Below are positions 16,656 through 24,659 of a stretch of 47,169 nucleotides of DNA, in pieces. The notes below the pieces were generated by a model that did not search any database, was not told the origin of the DNA, and saw nothing but the letters and a program-made list of their open reading frames with translations. The translations under genes were made by a program, and so were the position numbers. The DNA lies in assembly GCA_019747095.1 (NCBI GenBank), contig JAIERG010000061.1, positions 1 through 47,169 of the forward strand, given 5' to 3'. The stretch comes from Caulobacteraceae bacterium (GTDB lineage Bacteria > Pseudomonadota > Alphaproteobacteria > Caulobacterales > Caulobacteraceae). Each line of letters begins with the position of its first letter. Positions within the stretch are counted from its first letter, which is position 1.

Positions 16656-17110
16656 GGGCACCCACCCCGCACCCAAGCGGAAGCGCCTTCCGGTCGGACC
16701 CGGCCAGACGCTAAGGCTAGAGGTGCTCTGGAGAGGTGGTGCCGCTTAGGTGACTCGAACACCTGACCCCCTCATTACGAATTCAGCGGAAGCTTCAGAC
16801 CGAGCCCATGCCCCGCAAGGGTTTGAGGGCCAAAGTCGGCCGGTGATCTCGCCGCCCCCAGCCCCTTCCCAGACTGGCCTAAAGTGCTGGTTTTGCACCT
16901 CCCAAGCTAACGATCTTTAGCTGGGCGGGCCCCCGGAATTCGACCTGCGCCATACCTGCAAGAAGCTTGCTGAGGAAAGGACTCAGCCGAAGTCCGGTTC
17001 GTAGGCGATCTTCTCGATGACCTTACTGGCCGCACCGCGGGTCGCATAAACCCCGACGATAACCCCCTTGTCGGTCGCTCCCTCGATCCGGTGCAGCTCC
17101 CACCGCTTTT
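16656..17110 (-). repeat. Displaced tRNA-Thr 3' half plus complete element end (att copy B)
   Basis: This occupies most of the 388-bp gap 16595-16982. Bases 16737-16782 are the same 46 nt of tRNA-Thr as at 3931 and 19807. Bases 16656-16736 are co-linear with 3851-3930 and 19726-19806, including the hairpin 45 bp from the tRNA end. Bases 16783-17005 match copy A, including a 25-nt hairpin at 16901-16925, and 16933-17110 match copy D. It is the only copy with all parts: terminator flank, tRNA half, hairpin and a complete small gene. It separates a 12.8-kb cargo segment from a 3.1-kb one. Confidence 0.82.
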
Positions 17111-17198
17111 CTGGCCATGAGTCCTGAACCAAGCGGGCGGTTCGACAAACGCCTTTGGTTCCGGCCAATCGTTGGATCCAATCCTCACGGTGTCCCAT
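16983..17198 (-). CDS. Small element-end protein, copy B (71 aa)
   Basis: ATG at 17198, TGA at 16983; a TTG at 17261 would extend the product to 92 residues. The sequence runs MGHREDWIQRLAGTK, then RLVQDSWPEKRWELHRIE, then KGVIVGVYATRGAASKVIEKI, ending YEPDFG. The last 41 residues are nearly the same as in the gene at 9431-9601, and the last few codons survive at copy A. It is encoded immediately inside the attachment-site end and points toward the tRNA fragment. No family is recognised; there are no integrase Arg/His/Tyr motifs. A role in element maintenance or excision is a guess. Confidence 0.6.
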   Translation of the reverse strand: MGHREDWIQRLAGTKGVCRTARLVQDSWPEKRWELHRIEGATDKGVIVGVYATRGAASKVIEKIAYEPDFG

Positions 17199-17301
17199 GT
17201 GCCGGGCGCGTTCTGGGTGTGGCGTCAGCGTCTGCCGGACCGTGCGGGTTGAAGATCGCAAGGGTACCGCTATCGTCTTTGCGAGCTTTTATGGGGTGTT
17301 G

Positions 17302-18396
17302 ATGATGCGGATCGGTCTTGTTCTCTGCTCGGTGGGGGTGACCGCAACGATAGTGCTAGCGATGGCAGGGCCAACTGCGGCCCAGTCCAATCCCTGTATC
17401 GAGCTAGGTCAGTATATCGATCCGAACGGCGATGACATCTGGACGGTGCCTCCAAGCAACGCAGCAGCACTCGACGCAGCCAATCGTTGTATTGCGACCC
17501 AAGGCGGCACAGCCAATCTATATGGGATCCGAGCCTACATTCATCGCCTTATGGGCAACTACGCTCTTGCAGATGCTGACGCGACGCGTCGTATCGAGAT
17601 AGAGCCAGCGGGAAACGCTTATCGGAACCGCGCCATTATCAGACAAAACGCAGGCCGGCACGAGGAGGCCATTGCTGATTTGCGCGTGAGTCTCCGTCGT
17701 GGGTACAATCGACCGGCAGTGGCTCACCAAGAGATAGCCGCGTCACTTCGACAACTCGGGCGCTATTCGGAGGCTCTAGCTGCGATAGAGCTGTCTGCGT
17801 CTCTTGATCCTGACTACGAGTGGGCCCTGTACGAGCGGGGCCTTATTTTCTTCGACCAGGAGCGGTGGGATGAAGCCATTGGTGCCTTCACGCGCTACAT
17901 CGCGATAAACAGGTCGAACGCCCAAGCCTATGTCTACCGCTCGACCTCCTTTTTTCGGCTCGAACGCTGGAATGATGGGCTCTCGGACGCAGATCGGGCA
18001 ATCCAGATCGATCCCCGCAGTGCCAACGGCTTCAATAACCGCGGCTTTGCGCTCCACAATCTCGGTCGCTACAGCGAGTCGATTGCTGCTTTTCGCCGAT
18101 CGATCCAGCTTGAACCTACGAACGCGTCGGCCTGGGACAATCTTTGCTCCTACCTGACGGACACTAACGATCCGGCTGGCGCATTGGTGGCGTGCGATCG
18201 ACGTGAAAGCTTGTCGGGTATCACGAGCCGCGATCGGGCCCGCGTCCATAGTTATAGGGGTCTTGCTTATGAAGCCTTGGGCGATATCCCCAGTGCGGTG
18301 GAGGCGTTCCGCACCGCACTGGCCAGTCCTGACGCCCACGCAGCTACTCGCGAGCGTGCCGAGGCTGGGCTGCTACGGTTAGGATATCGCAACTGA
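17302..18396 (+). CDS. Secreted tetratricopeptide-repeat protein
   Basis: A 364-residue protein with a signal peptide (IGLVLCSVGVTATIVLAMAGPTAAQ), followed by about seven or eight TPR units. Clear units include YGIRAYIHRLMGNYALADAD, EIAASLRQLGRYSEALAAIE, YERGLIFFDQERWDEAIGAF, YRSTSFFRLERWNDGLSDAD and NNRGFALHNLGRYSESIAAF, and a last one before the end (YRGLAYEALGDIPSAVEAF). It would be a periplasmic protein-protein adaptor. GGGG lies five bases before the ATG. The base composition is visibly less GC-rich than in the flanking core genes, which agrees with its place in the 3.1-kb inserted segment. Confidence 0.85.
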   Translation: MMRIGLVLCSVGVTATIVLAMAGPTAAQSNPCIELGQYIDPNGDDIWTVPPSNAAALDAANRCIATQGGTANLYGIRAYIHRLMGNYALADADATRRIEIEPAGNAYRNRAIIRQNAGRHEEAIADLRVSLRRGYNRPAVAHQEIAASLRQLGRYSEALAAIELSASLDPDYEWALYERGLIFFDQERWDEAIGAFTRYIAINRSNAQAYVYRSTSFFRLERWNDGLSDADRAIQIDPRSANGFNNRGFALHNLGRYSESIAAFRRSIQLEPTNASAWDNLCSYLTDTNDPAGALVACDRRESLSGITSRDRARVHSYRGLAYEALGDIPSAVEAFRTALASPDAHAATRERAEAGLLRLGYRN

Positions 18397-18645
18397 CATG
18401 ATCTGGATACGCAAACGTCCAATGGCCCCTCAGCGTCGGTGGCGCTGGTGTGTCCCATCAGCCCACATGCATGGTTCAGGTCAGAAGCGGCCGCTGTAGC
18501 TCACACCGAGGGCCGACCTCGCGGCCCTGACCGCGCAACGGACCTGACGAAAGAGCAGCTAGGGGTGGACATCGGAAACTAGCTCGGCCGACCACCAAAG
18601 CCCGACGCGGAGGCCGCTGTCGGCCTGCGCACCAGTACGGCCCAA
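18397..18645. other. Gene-free gap with a possible decayed barrel tail
   Basis: 249 bp with no convincing gene. On the minus strand one frame ends SALGVSYSGRF then TGA near 18485, which looks like the last strand of an outer-membrane barrel, but an upstream part in the same general direction contains a TAG. It may be a fragment left by recombination or a coincidence. Confidence 0.25.
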
Positions 18646-19446
18646 TCAGCGAAAGGACCCCGTACGGCTGAATACCAGCTCACAGCCTGACCAGTTGAGC
18701 TCCGTCGGATTTCCATCAGCCTGCAGCGGTGTTGGCCTGGGCGGGATCGCAGACGGCAGTTCCAGACCTGAGATTACCATGTTCCCGGACTCATCGAAGC
18801 GCGCAGTTCCGCTTTGGTCGCCGACGGTCAAGGCCCCGCTCATGCGATCGAATGTATACGCCTGGCGGGCATCCCAAATTGACGGGCCAAGTCCGAGATC
18901 GAACAGGACTAAGCCTTCAGGGGCGAAACGGACTTCAACGGGTGCCGGGCTGCCGAAACACCCCTCCTGAGCCACCGACCGCCAGTTGCCTTGGATCCCG
19001 CTCTCATTGGCCCCGACAATCGGCAGGACAAGAGTGTGTGCGTGGCCGTTGGCGGTTACTGTGACCCGAATCTCGCTGCCCGAAGCGGCGGAGTCGCTGA
19101 CCTGAAGCACGCGCCGGTCGCTGGACAACGTGGCAGCTTCAGGCGGATCGATCTGCCAGAAATCGACGCACCTCAGCGGAATGTGCTGGGGGCCGGAAGC
19201 TGAGAACTCGAAGCTGTGGCGGAGGTCCACTGTCTCGCCCGGCCTTGCGGAGGCAGGGTCGGCCGTGAGCCGATGGCCAGACGGAACGTTACAGTTCACC
19301 AGTGCACTGCGCCGGCCGGGCTCCTCATGCCGGTCGATCACGCTGCGAAGTATATGCCCTCCGGAGTAAAACCCCGGGCTGGTCGTCGTACATGCCGCAA
19401 GCGTGAGCAGGCCGGGCAGAACCACAAAGCGTTTCAGATACCCCAA
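18646..19446 (-). CDS. Putative lipoprotein with Ig-like and lipocalin-like parts
   Basis: About 266 residues. The N-terminus is a lipoprotein signal (LKRFVVLPGLLTLAACTTT, lipobox LAAC). The first half looks like an Ig-type sheet domain (SARPGETVDLRHSFEF, EIRVTVTANGHAHTLVLPI). The second half, from IQGNWRSVAQEGC to the end, resembles a small lipocalin-like barrel (VEVRFAPEGLVLFDLG, GTARFDESGNMVISG). I prefer the TTG at 19446 because AGAGAGG lies 7 bases upstream; a GTG at 19464 with AAGGGG is also possible. It converges with the TPR gene and is the last cargo gene before the intact tRNA. The function is unknown. Confidence 0.65.
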   Translation of the reverse strand: MGYLKRFVVLPGLLTLAACTTTSPGFYSGGHILRSVIDRHEEPGRRSALVNCNVPSGHRLTADPASARPGETVDLRHSFEFSASGPQHIPLRCVDFWQIDPPEAATLSSDRRVLQVSDSAASGSEIRVTVTANGHAHTLVLPIVGANESGIQGNWRSVAQEGCFGSPAPVEVRFAPEGLVLFDLGLGPSIWDARQAYTFDRMSGALTVGDQSGTARFDESGNMVISGLELPSAIPPRPTPLQADGNPTELNWSGCELVFSRTGSFR

Positions 19447-19464
19447 GGTGTGTCCTCTCTCCAC

Positions 19465-19725
19465 CAGACCCCTTCAGCCCTCAATACTGTTCACCGACCC
19501 GCACGAGCTCGAACTCACAACTGGCTAGGCTAGGCCGCGGCGGATCGCCCGGCGGCAAGGGTGGGGGCGGCCGTCCGGAAGCATCGTAGTGTCTGTCGAC
19601 TGTGTCGCCACCCGGCCCTCCGAAATGTGCACCTATGGCCTCTGATACCCTCAGTCAGCGTACCCTGAAAGCAGCTGTTTCGAACCGCCGCCTGGAGTCA
19701 GGAGCGCCCTAATGGCCGGTCGGCC
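19465..19725. other. Gene-free gap beside the tRNA attachment block
   Basis: Between the lipoprotein start and the tRNA-flanking repeat I see no supported gene or strong dyad. It presumably holds the lipoprotein promoter. Confidence 0.3.
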
Positions 19726-19852
19726 GGGCACCCATCCAGAACCCAAGCGGAAGCGCCTTCCGGTCGAGCCCGGTCGGACACCAAGGCTAGAGCTGCTTTG
19801 GAACGGTGGTGCCGCTTAGGTGACTCGAACACCTGACCCCCTCATTACGAAT
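19726..19852 (-). repeat. Attachment block within the intact tRNA-Thr (att copy C)
   Basis: The 3' 46 nt of the intact tRNA-Thr (19807-19852) and its downstream flank (19726-19806) form the third co-linear copy of the block seen at 3851 and 16656. Here sequence continues into the tRNA 5' half (GAGGTGCTC on the plus strand), whereas copies A and B switch to TCAGC-GAAG after the same AAT. The switch point is the anticodon loop, a typical crossover site for tyrosine recombinases that use tRNA genes. Confidence 0.8.
19748..19762 (-). terminator. Hairpin downstream of tRNA-Thr
   Basis: CGGAAG-cgc-CTTCCG, 45 bp beyond the CCA end, followed on the minus strand by a weak T-rich run (CTTGGGTT). The same hairpin at the same distance occurs at 3872-3886 and 16678-16692. 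It probably terminates the tRNA transcript; the weak T tract keeps confidence moderate. Confidence 0.45.
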
Positions 19853-19882
19853 GAGGTGCTCTACCAGCTGAGCTAAAGCGGC
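19807..19882 (-). tRNA. tRNA-Thr(CGT)
   Basis: A complete 76-nt cloverleaf with encoded CCA. The acceptor stem GCCGCTT pairs with AAGCGGC; the D arm has AGCTCAGCTGGTAGAGC; the anticodon loop is TTCGTAA with anticodon CGT; the T arm has GGTGTTCGAGTCACC. It reads the Thr codon ACG. It is the only intact copy, and its 3' half is duplicated twice to the left, which marks it as the integration target of the 3.9-19.8 kb region. The 5' end faces hemD. Confidence 0.97.
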
Positions 19883-19924
19883 CTGCCAGCAGGGCGGACT
19901 GCGCCCGGCGACGGAAGCGGCTCT

Positions 19925-20590
19925 TTATACGCCGGGCCCCGGCTTGCCAAGGGCCGCCAGGAGGGCGTCCTCTGTGGGAACGGTGGCCACGCGGACTTGG
20001 GCGAACCCGAGCGGGGTCAGCGGCGCGGCGGCAGCCTCGGAGATGGCGCAGGCGAGGCGACCGACGACGTCCGCCGCGGCGGAGGCGAGGGCTCGGGCAG
20101 CGCGGGGGCTGTGGATCAGGACGGCGTGCCATGCCTCGGAAGGGCGGGCATCGGTTTCGACGGTCTCATAGACGGTGATGGTGCGGATGTGGGCCGCGTC
20201 GCCAACGAGGGCGGCGAGGTCTCCGGCGGGTTGGGCGGCGGCGGGGTGGAGCAGGGTCAGGCCCTTGCCGTCGACGCGGATCAACGTCGCCAGCGCGGTC
20301 AGGTCACCATCGGCGGAGTGGACCGAGGCGAAGCCCGCCTCCCTAGCAGCACGGGCGGTGGCGTCGCCGACGGCGAAGACGGGTCGGTCGCGTGACGGAC
20401 TCGATGCCGCGAAGGCCGCAACGGCGTTCATGCTGGTGAAGGTTAGGGCGTCGACTTCCGCGAGATCGATCTCGGCAGGAAGGGGCCGCACCACCAGCAA
20501 GGGCGCGACCACCGGTATGAAGCCCAGCGCTGTCAGCCGGGCAGCGGTGGAGTCGGCCCCGGGCCGGGCGCGAGTGATCCAGACCTTCAT
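19925..20590 (-). CDS. hemD: Uroporphyrinogen-III synthase
   Basis: Cyclises hydroxymethylbilane to uroporphyrinogen III in tetrapyrrole synthesis. The product is 221 residues from the ATG at 20590, short but within the family range. HEM4-fold blocks are visible: MKVWITRARPGADSTAARL at the start, DALTFTSMNAVAAF near 60, VFAVGDATARAAREAGF near 80, and TPLGFAQVRVATVPTEDALLAAL at the end. The sequence is weakly conserved in this family, but its place 10 bp after hemC, same strand, is decisive. Confidence 0.9.
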   Translation of the reverse strand: MKVWITRARPGADSTAARLTALGFIPVVAPLLVVRPLPAEIDLAEVDALTFTSMNAVAAFAASSPSRDRPVFAVGDATARAAREAGFASVHSADGDLTALATLIRVDGKGLTLLHPAAAQPAGDLAALVGDAAHIRTITVYETVETDARPSEAWHAVLIHSPRAARALASAAADVVGRLACAISEAAAAPLTPLGFAQVRVATVPTEDALLAALGKPGPGV

Positions 20591-20600
20591 GGCCTGACGA

Positions 20601-21533
20601 TCAACCGGTGGCCCTCTGATCCCCTGCCGCCGCGTGGACCTGCTGACCCAGCTCCAGACCCAGCGCGCGGGCACGGCCTTCGGCATCCGGCCCGGTCAGG
20701 TCGATCTGGCCCGAGCGGCGCCAGCGGGCCGAGCCGTCAGGAGCCAGCATCTCTGTGGTCAGGGTCAGCGTCTGGCCCGCCACGGTGGCGTGGGCGCCGA
20801 CGGCCGTGCGGCACGAACCCTCGAGCGCGGTCATGGCACCCCGTTCGGCAGCCACCGCGAGGCGTGTGTCGCGGTCGTCCAAAGCCCGGACCCAGTCGTG
20901 ATCGGTGTCGCCTTCGCGCGTCTGGAGCGCCAGCGCCCCCTGGCCCGGGGCGGGCAGGAAAGTCTCGAGCGACAGATAGCCCCTCACGGCCTCGGCGCGA
21001 CCCAGTCGGTTCAGGCCGGACGCGGCCAGCAGGATGGCGTCGAAATCGCCTTCGGCCGCGCGCCGCAGGCGGGTATCGATATTGCCTCTCAGCATTTCGA
21101 TCTGAAGGTCGGGTCGCAAGGTCAGGGCCTGTGCCTGGCGACGAAGTGAGGCCGTGCCGAGCCGTCCGCCGTGGGGCAGGTCTTCCAGAGCCTTGAAGTC
21201 GCGGCTGATGAAGGCGTCCCGCGCGTCCTCCCGCTCCGGGATCGCGGCGATGGTCAGGCCGGGAGGTTGCTCTGCCGGAACATCCTTCATCGAATGGATG
21301 GCCACATCGATGCGTCCATCCAGCAGGGCTTCCTCGATTTCCTTGGTGAAGAGCGCCTTGCCGCCGACTTCCATCAGACGGCGGTCCTGGATCTGGTCGC
21401 CCGTGGTCACGATCTCGATCAGCGGTGTTTCTTCGATCGGCAGGTTCATGGCGGCGGCAATCGCCCGCTGCATCATGCCCGACTGGGCGAGGGCGAGAGC
21501 GGAGCGGCGGGTGCCTATGCGGATGGTGGGCAT
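20601..21533 (-). CDS. hemC: Porphobilinogen deaminase (hydroxymethylbilane synthase)
   Basis: Joins four porphobilinogens into hydroxymethylbilane. The 310-residue product has the expected length. Family motifs include IRIGTRRSALALAQS at the start, KALFTKEIEEALLDG near 58, AIHSMKDVPAEQP near 78, RLGTASLRRQAQ near 125 and LRGNIDTRL near 148. The dipyrromethane-bearing Cys is in LEGSCRTAVGAH near 240. It leads the hemC-hemD operon and is divergent from tsaD across a 56-bp gap. Confidence 0.97.
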   Translation of the reverse strand: MPTIRIGTRRSALALAQSGMMQRAIAAAMNLPIEETPLIEIVTTGDQIQDRRLMEVGGKALFTKEIEEALLDGRIDVAIHSMKDVPAEQPPGLTIAAIPEREDARDAFISRDFKALEDLPHGGRLGTASLRRQAQALTLRPDLQIEMLRGNIDTRLRRAAEGDFDAILLAASGLNRLGRAEAVRGYLSLETFLPAPGQGALALQTREGDTDHDWVRALDDRDTRLAVAAERGAMTALEGSCRTAVGAHATVAGQTLTLTTEMLAPDGSARWRRSGQIDLTGPDAEGRARALGLELGQQVHAAAGDQRATG

Positions 21534-21589
21534 TCGGATCCGTTGCGTCAGGGGGGCCGGGTCGTTACCTGACGCCGGTGGCTATACGG

Positions 21590-22750
21590 ATGGACCTTAG
21601 CAGCGAAAACGGCCCGGCAAAGCCAAATGCCGATGCCGCCTGCGTGGCGATCGCTTCTGTTTCTCGCGACACGGCTCTGACGGTCCTGGGCCTGGAGACT
21701 AGCTGCGATGAGACGGCGGCTTCCGTTGTGCGCCTGACCGCAGACGGTGAAACGGCGGTCCTGTCCTCGATCATCCACAGCCAGATCGACGACCATCAGG
21801 CTTATGGCGGCGTCGTACCCGAAATCGCGGCACGAAGTCATGTGGAGATGATCGAAGGGGTCGCTGCCCGGGCGATGGCGGAGGCGGGTCTGGGCTATGG
21901 CGATTTGGACGGTGTCGGTGCCACCGCAGGTCCTGGACTGGTTGGCGGCGTCATTGTGGGGCTTGGGTTCGGCAAGGCGGTCGCCCTGGCGCGCAGCCTG
22001 CCCTTCGTTGCGGTCAATCATCTGGAGGGCCACGCGGTCTCTGCCCGTCTGGGCGCGCGGGTCGGTTATCCCTTTCTCCTCCTCCTCGTCTCGGGAGGGC
22101 ACTGTCAGCTTCTGGAGGTGCGAGGCATCGGCGACATGAGCCGGCTGGGAACGACCATCGATGACGCGGCGGGCGAGGCCTTCGACAAGATCGCCAAGGC
22201 GATGGGTCTGGGCTACCCCGGCGGCCCCGCGCTCGAACGTCTCGCGGACGACGGCGACGGTAGCCGCTTCGAGCTGCCGAGGGCTCTTCTGGGCCGCAAG
22301 GATTGCGACTTTTCCTTTTCGGGCCTCAAGACCGCCGCCTCGCGTATCGCCCAGACGCTGACGACGGATCAGGAGCGTGCCGATCTGGCCGACGCAGTCC
22401 AGAACGCCATCGCGCGCCAGCTGGCCGAGCGGTCGGATCGAGCCATGGCGGACTATGCTGACCGACATGGGGCGCGGACCTTCGTGGTCGCGGGTGGAGT
22501 GGCGGCCAACAGGACCGTGCGGCGCGTGTTGCAGGAGACGGCGGCAAGTCGTGGCTTTGGCTTTCTCGCTCCTCCCATGGCCTACTGCACCGACAACGCC
22601 GCCATGATCGCTCTGGCCGCGGCCGAAAGGCTGAGCCTGGGTCTGGTCTCAGACATTGATGCGCCGGCTCGCCCGCGATGGCCGCTGGACGAAGCGCGGG
22701 CGATCGCAGACCCTGTCCATCCGACGGGACGCAAGGGTGCCAAGGCCTAG
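21590..22750 (+). CDS. tsaD: tRNA N6-adenosine threonylcarbamoyltransferase TsaD
   Basis: Catalytic subunit for t6A37 formation in ANN-reading tRNAs, acting with TsaB, TsaE and TsaC products. The 386-residue product begins [11 protein letters not shown] and carries an about 35-residue N-terminal extension before the family start [16 protein letters not shown]. The metal-binding pair is in [11 protein letters not shown]. Other hallmarks are [41 protein letters not shown] and [11 protein letters not shown]. The extension could be avoided by an internal start, but only the ATG at 21590 has a clear in-frame position near the hemC promoter gap. gpsA follows after 8 bp. Confidence 0.95.
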   Translation: MDLSSENGPAKPNADAACVAIASVSRDTALTVLGLETSCDETAASVVRLTADGETAVLSSIIHSQIDDHQAYGGVVPEIAARSHVEMIEGVAARAMAEAGLGYGDLDGVGATAGPGLVGGVIVGLGFGKAVALARSLPFVAVNHLEGHAVSARLGARVGYPFLLLLVSGGHCQLLEVRGIGDMSRLGTTIDDAAGEAFDKIAKAMGLGYPGGPALERLADDGDGSRFELPRALLGRKDCDFSFSGLKTAASRIAQTLTTDQERADLADAVQNAIARQLAERSDRAMADYADRHGARTFVVAGGVAANRTVRRVLQETAASRGFGFLAPPMAYCTDNAAMIALAAAERLSLGLVSDIDAPARPRWPLDEARAIADPVHPTGRKGAKA

Positions 22751-22758
22751 GGGGGCAG

Positions 22759-23757
22759 ATGCTGTTTCGCAGCGCGGGAGTGATCGGTGCGGGAGCCTGG
22801 GGCACGGCCCTTGCCCAGGTCTGTGCGCGGGCCGGGCTGGAGACTGTGATCCAGGCCCGTGAGCCTGAGGTGGTCGAAAGCATTCGCGCCCGCAGGGTCA
22901 ATGAGCTGTTCCTTCCCGGTGTCGAGTTGGAGCCGGGCATCACGGTCACGCCGGACTTCGCCGATCTTTCGGGTTGCGATCTCATTCTTGCCGTCCCGCC
23001 CGCCCAGTTCATGCGCGCGACCCTGACCGCGTTTGCGCCCTACGCACGAGGCAACGCCCCGATCCTGCTGTGCTCAAAGGGCATCGAACGCGGTTCACTG
23101 AAATTGATGACCCAGGTGCTGGTCGAGACAATCCCGGCGGCTCCTGTCGCCGTCCTGTCAGGCCCGAGTTTCGCTGCGGACGTCTCGCGCGGTCTGCCGA
23201 CGGCGGTGACGCTGGCGTGCGAGGACGCCGCCCTCGGTGAGGCCCTCATGGGTAGCCTGTCGGCACCCGGCTTCCGGCCCTATCTGGCGACAGATCTCAT
23301 CGGGGCCGAGATCGGCGGGGCGATCAAGAATGTCCTCGCCATCGCCTGCGGCCTTTCGGAGGGCCGGGGCCTCGGAAGAAGCGCTCACGCGGCCCTAATC
23401 ACTCGTGGCTTCGCCGAAATGACCCGGCTGGGCGTCGCCCTGGGAGCCGAGCCGCAGACAGTCGCGGGCCTGTGCGGGCTAGGTGACCTGGTTCTGACCT
23501 GCTCAAGCCCCCAGTCACGGAACATGAGCCTGGGTCTCGCGCTCGGTCAGGGTCGGAGCATCGAGGAGGCTCTGGCCGGCAAGCGGTCGGTCGCCGAAGG
23601 CTATGAGAGCGCCCCTGCCGTGCGCGAGCTCGCGACGCGGGCCGGCGTGGAGATGCCCATCTGCGAAGGTGTTGCCGCGCTTCTTGCCGGCGAGACCACT
23701 GTGGACGGCCTGATCGACGCTCTCCTGTCTCGCCCCCTGAAGTCCGAACAGGGATGA
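22759..23757 (+). CDS. gpsA: Glycerol-3-phosphate dehydrogenase [NAD(P)+]
   Basis: Reduces dihydroxyacetone phosphate to sn-glycerol 3-phosphate for phospholipid synthesis. 332 residues from ATG 22759, preceded by GGGGGG. Motifs in order: Rossmann [54 protein letters not shown] with the catalytic Lys, [10 protein letters not shown] and [11 protein letters not shown]. The stop overlaps the start of the Rieske gene by 4 bp, so the two are co-translated. Confidence 0.96.
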   Translation: MLFRSAGVIGAGAWGTALAQVCARAGLETVIQAREPEVVESIRARRVNELFLPGVELEPGITVTPDFADLSGCDLILAVPPAQFMRATLTAFAPYARGNAPILLCSKGIERGSLKLMTQVLVETIPAAPVAVLSGPSFAADVSRGLPTAVTLACEDAALGEALMGSLSAPGFRPYLATDLIGAEIGGAIKNVLAIACGLSEGRGLGRSAHAALITRGFAEMTRLGVALGAEPQTVAGLCGLGDLVLTCSSPQSRNMSLGLALGQGRSIEEALAGKRSVAEGYESAPAVRELATRAGVEMPICEGVAALLAGETTVDGLIDALLSRPLKSEQG

Positions 23758-24131
23758 GTGAAGCGGGCGCGGTAGAACGCAAGCGCGTCTGGACGACCCC
23801 CGCCGGCGTGATCCTGTGCGCTCTTGGCGATATCGCTGACCCGGGCTCCCGTGGTTTCGTTCTTCAGATCGGCGAGGCCTACTTCCACGGCTTTGTGGTC
23901 CGCAAGGATGGCGAGGTCGCAGGCTGGGTAGACCGATGCCCGCACGCCGGGTTTCCTATCGCGGTCGAGCTGGATCGTTACCTGACCCCGGACGGGAGTC
24001 AGATCCTCTGCGGTTGGCATGGGGCCGTATTCGAGCCGCTGACCGGCATCTGCGTCGGTGGCCCTTGCGCGGGCGGGAAATTGACGCCTTGGCCGGTGAA
24101 GGCCGACGGTGGGGTGATCCGGACCGCCTAG
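23754..24131 (+). CDS. Rieske [2Fe-2S] domain protein
   Basis: A 125-residue soluble ferredoxin-like Rieske protein. The cluster ligands are in CPHAGFPI (Cys and His, about 62-64) and [10 protein letters not shown] (Cys and His, about 87-90). The end [15 protein letters not shown] matches the family C-terminal strand. There is no signal peptide, so it should be cytoplasmic, possibly an electron carrier for an oxygenase. Its 4-bp overlap with gpsA suggests co-expression, though a functional link is not evident. The partner enzyme is not in the window. Confidence 0.9.
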   Translation: MSEAGAVERKRVWTTPAGVILCALGDIADPGSRGFVLQIGEAYFHGFVVRKDGEVAGWVDRCPHAGFPIAVELDRYLTPDGSQILCGWHGAVFEPLTGICVGGPCAGGKLTPWPVKADGGVIRTA

Positions 24132-24132
24132 T

Positions 24133-24636
24133 CTATTTCTTCAAGCGCCGGGCATTGGCGCGCGCGGCGTCGTGGATCGGCTTCAGCGCCTCGGCTTGGG
24201 CCTTTAGAAGTTCGGCGTTGACGCTCAGGGCCTGGCTCGAAGCGCGGCTCCACCAGCCCATGGCCCAGGACATCTGGGCCGACAGGGCGGCCTGGGGCGT
24301 TCTGGCGCTCGCCATCTCTGATGCGGCTCTGGCGACGTGATCCGCCTCCGCCATCACCGAGGCTGCCGCGCGGCCGGCCAGGTCGCCCAGGGCGCCGGCC
24401 AAGGCTGTCGCGGAGGCTCCCATCGCCTCCAGCTTCTCGGTTCCCATAAGTGACATCTCGCGGATGTCGGCCTTCATCGGGTCGGCCAGTCCGTTTGCCA
24501 GGATGGTCATGCGCGCGGCGATGACCTCGGACGCTGCCCGCATCATGTCGGCACCATTCGCGGCGTGGGCGGCTGCGTCGGAAGCCGTTGCGGCCGCCCT
24601 GCGAACCGCGCGGCCTGACCTCGTCATTTTCGTCAT
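24133..24636 (-). CDS. Phasin-like protein
   Basis: A 167-residue Ala- and Met-rich helical protein with no signal peptide and little charge, resembling phasins that coat polyhydroxyalkanoate granules. Segments include ASDAAAHAANGADMM, EKLEAMGASATALAGALG and ELLKAQAEALKPIHDAARA at the C-terminus. It overlaps nothing and converges with the Rieske gene (1-bp gap between stops). ATG at 24636; a GTG at 24639 is also in frame. The assignment rests on composition and overall pattern, since phasins share few fixed residues. Confidence 0.65.
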   Translation of the reverse strand: MTKMTRSGRAVRRAAATASDAAAHAANGADMMRAASEVIAARMTILANGLADPMKADIREMSLMGTEKLEAMGASATALAGALGDLAGRAAASVMAEADHVARAASEMASARTPQAALSAQMSWAMGWWSRASSQALSVNAELLKAQAEALKPIHDAARANARRLKK

Positions 24637-24659
24637 CACGCAGCCCTGCGCCCGTTTCC

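Noticed and set aside
21590-22750. Functional link between tsaD and the nearby tRNA-Thr
   Set aside because: TsaD does modify A37 of such tRNAs, and this loop has A37, but tsaD acts on all ANN-reading tRNAs and the proximity is likely chance.
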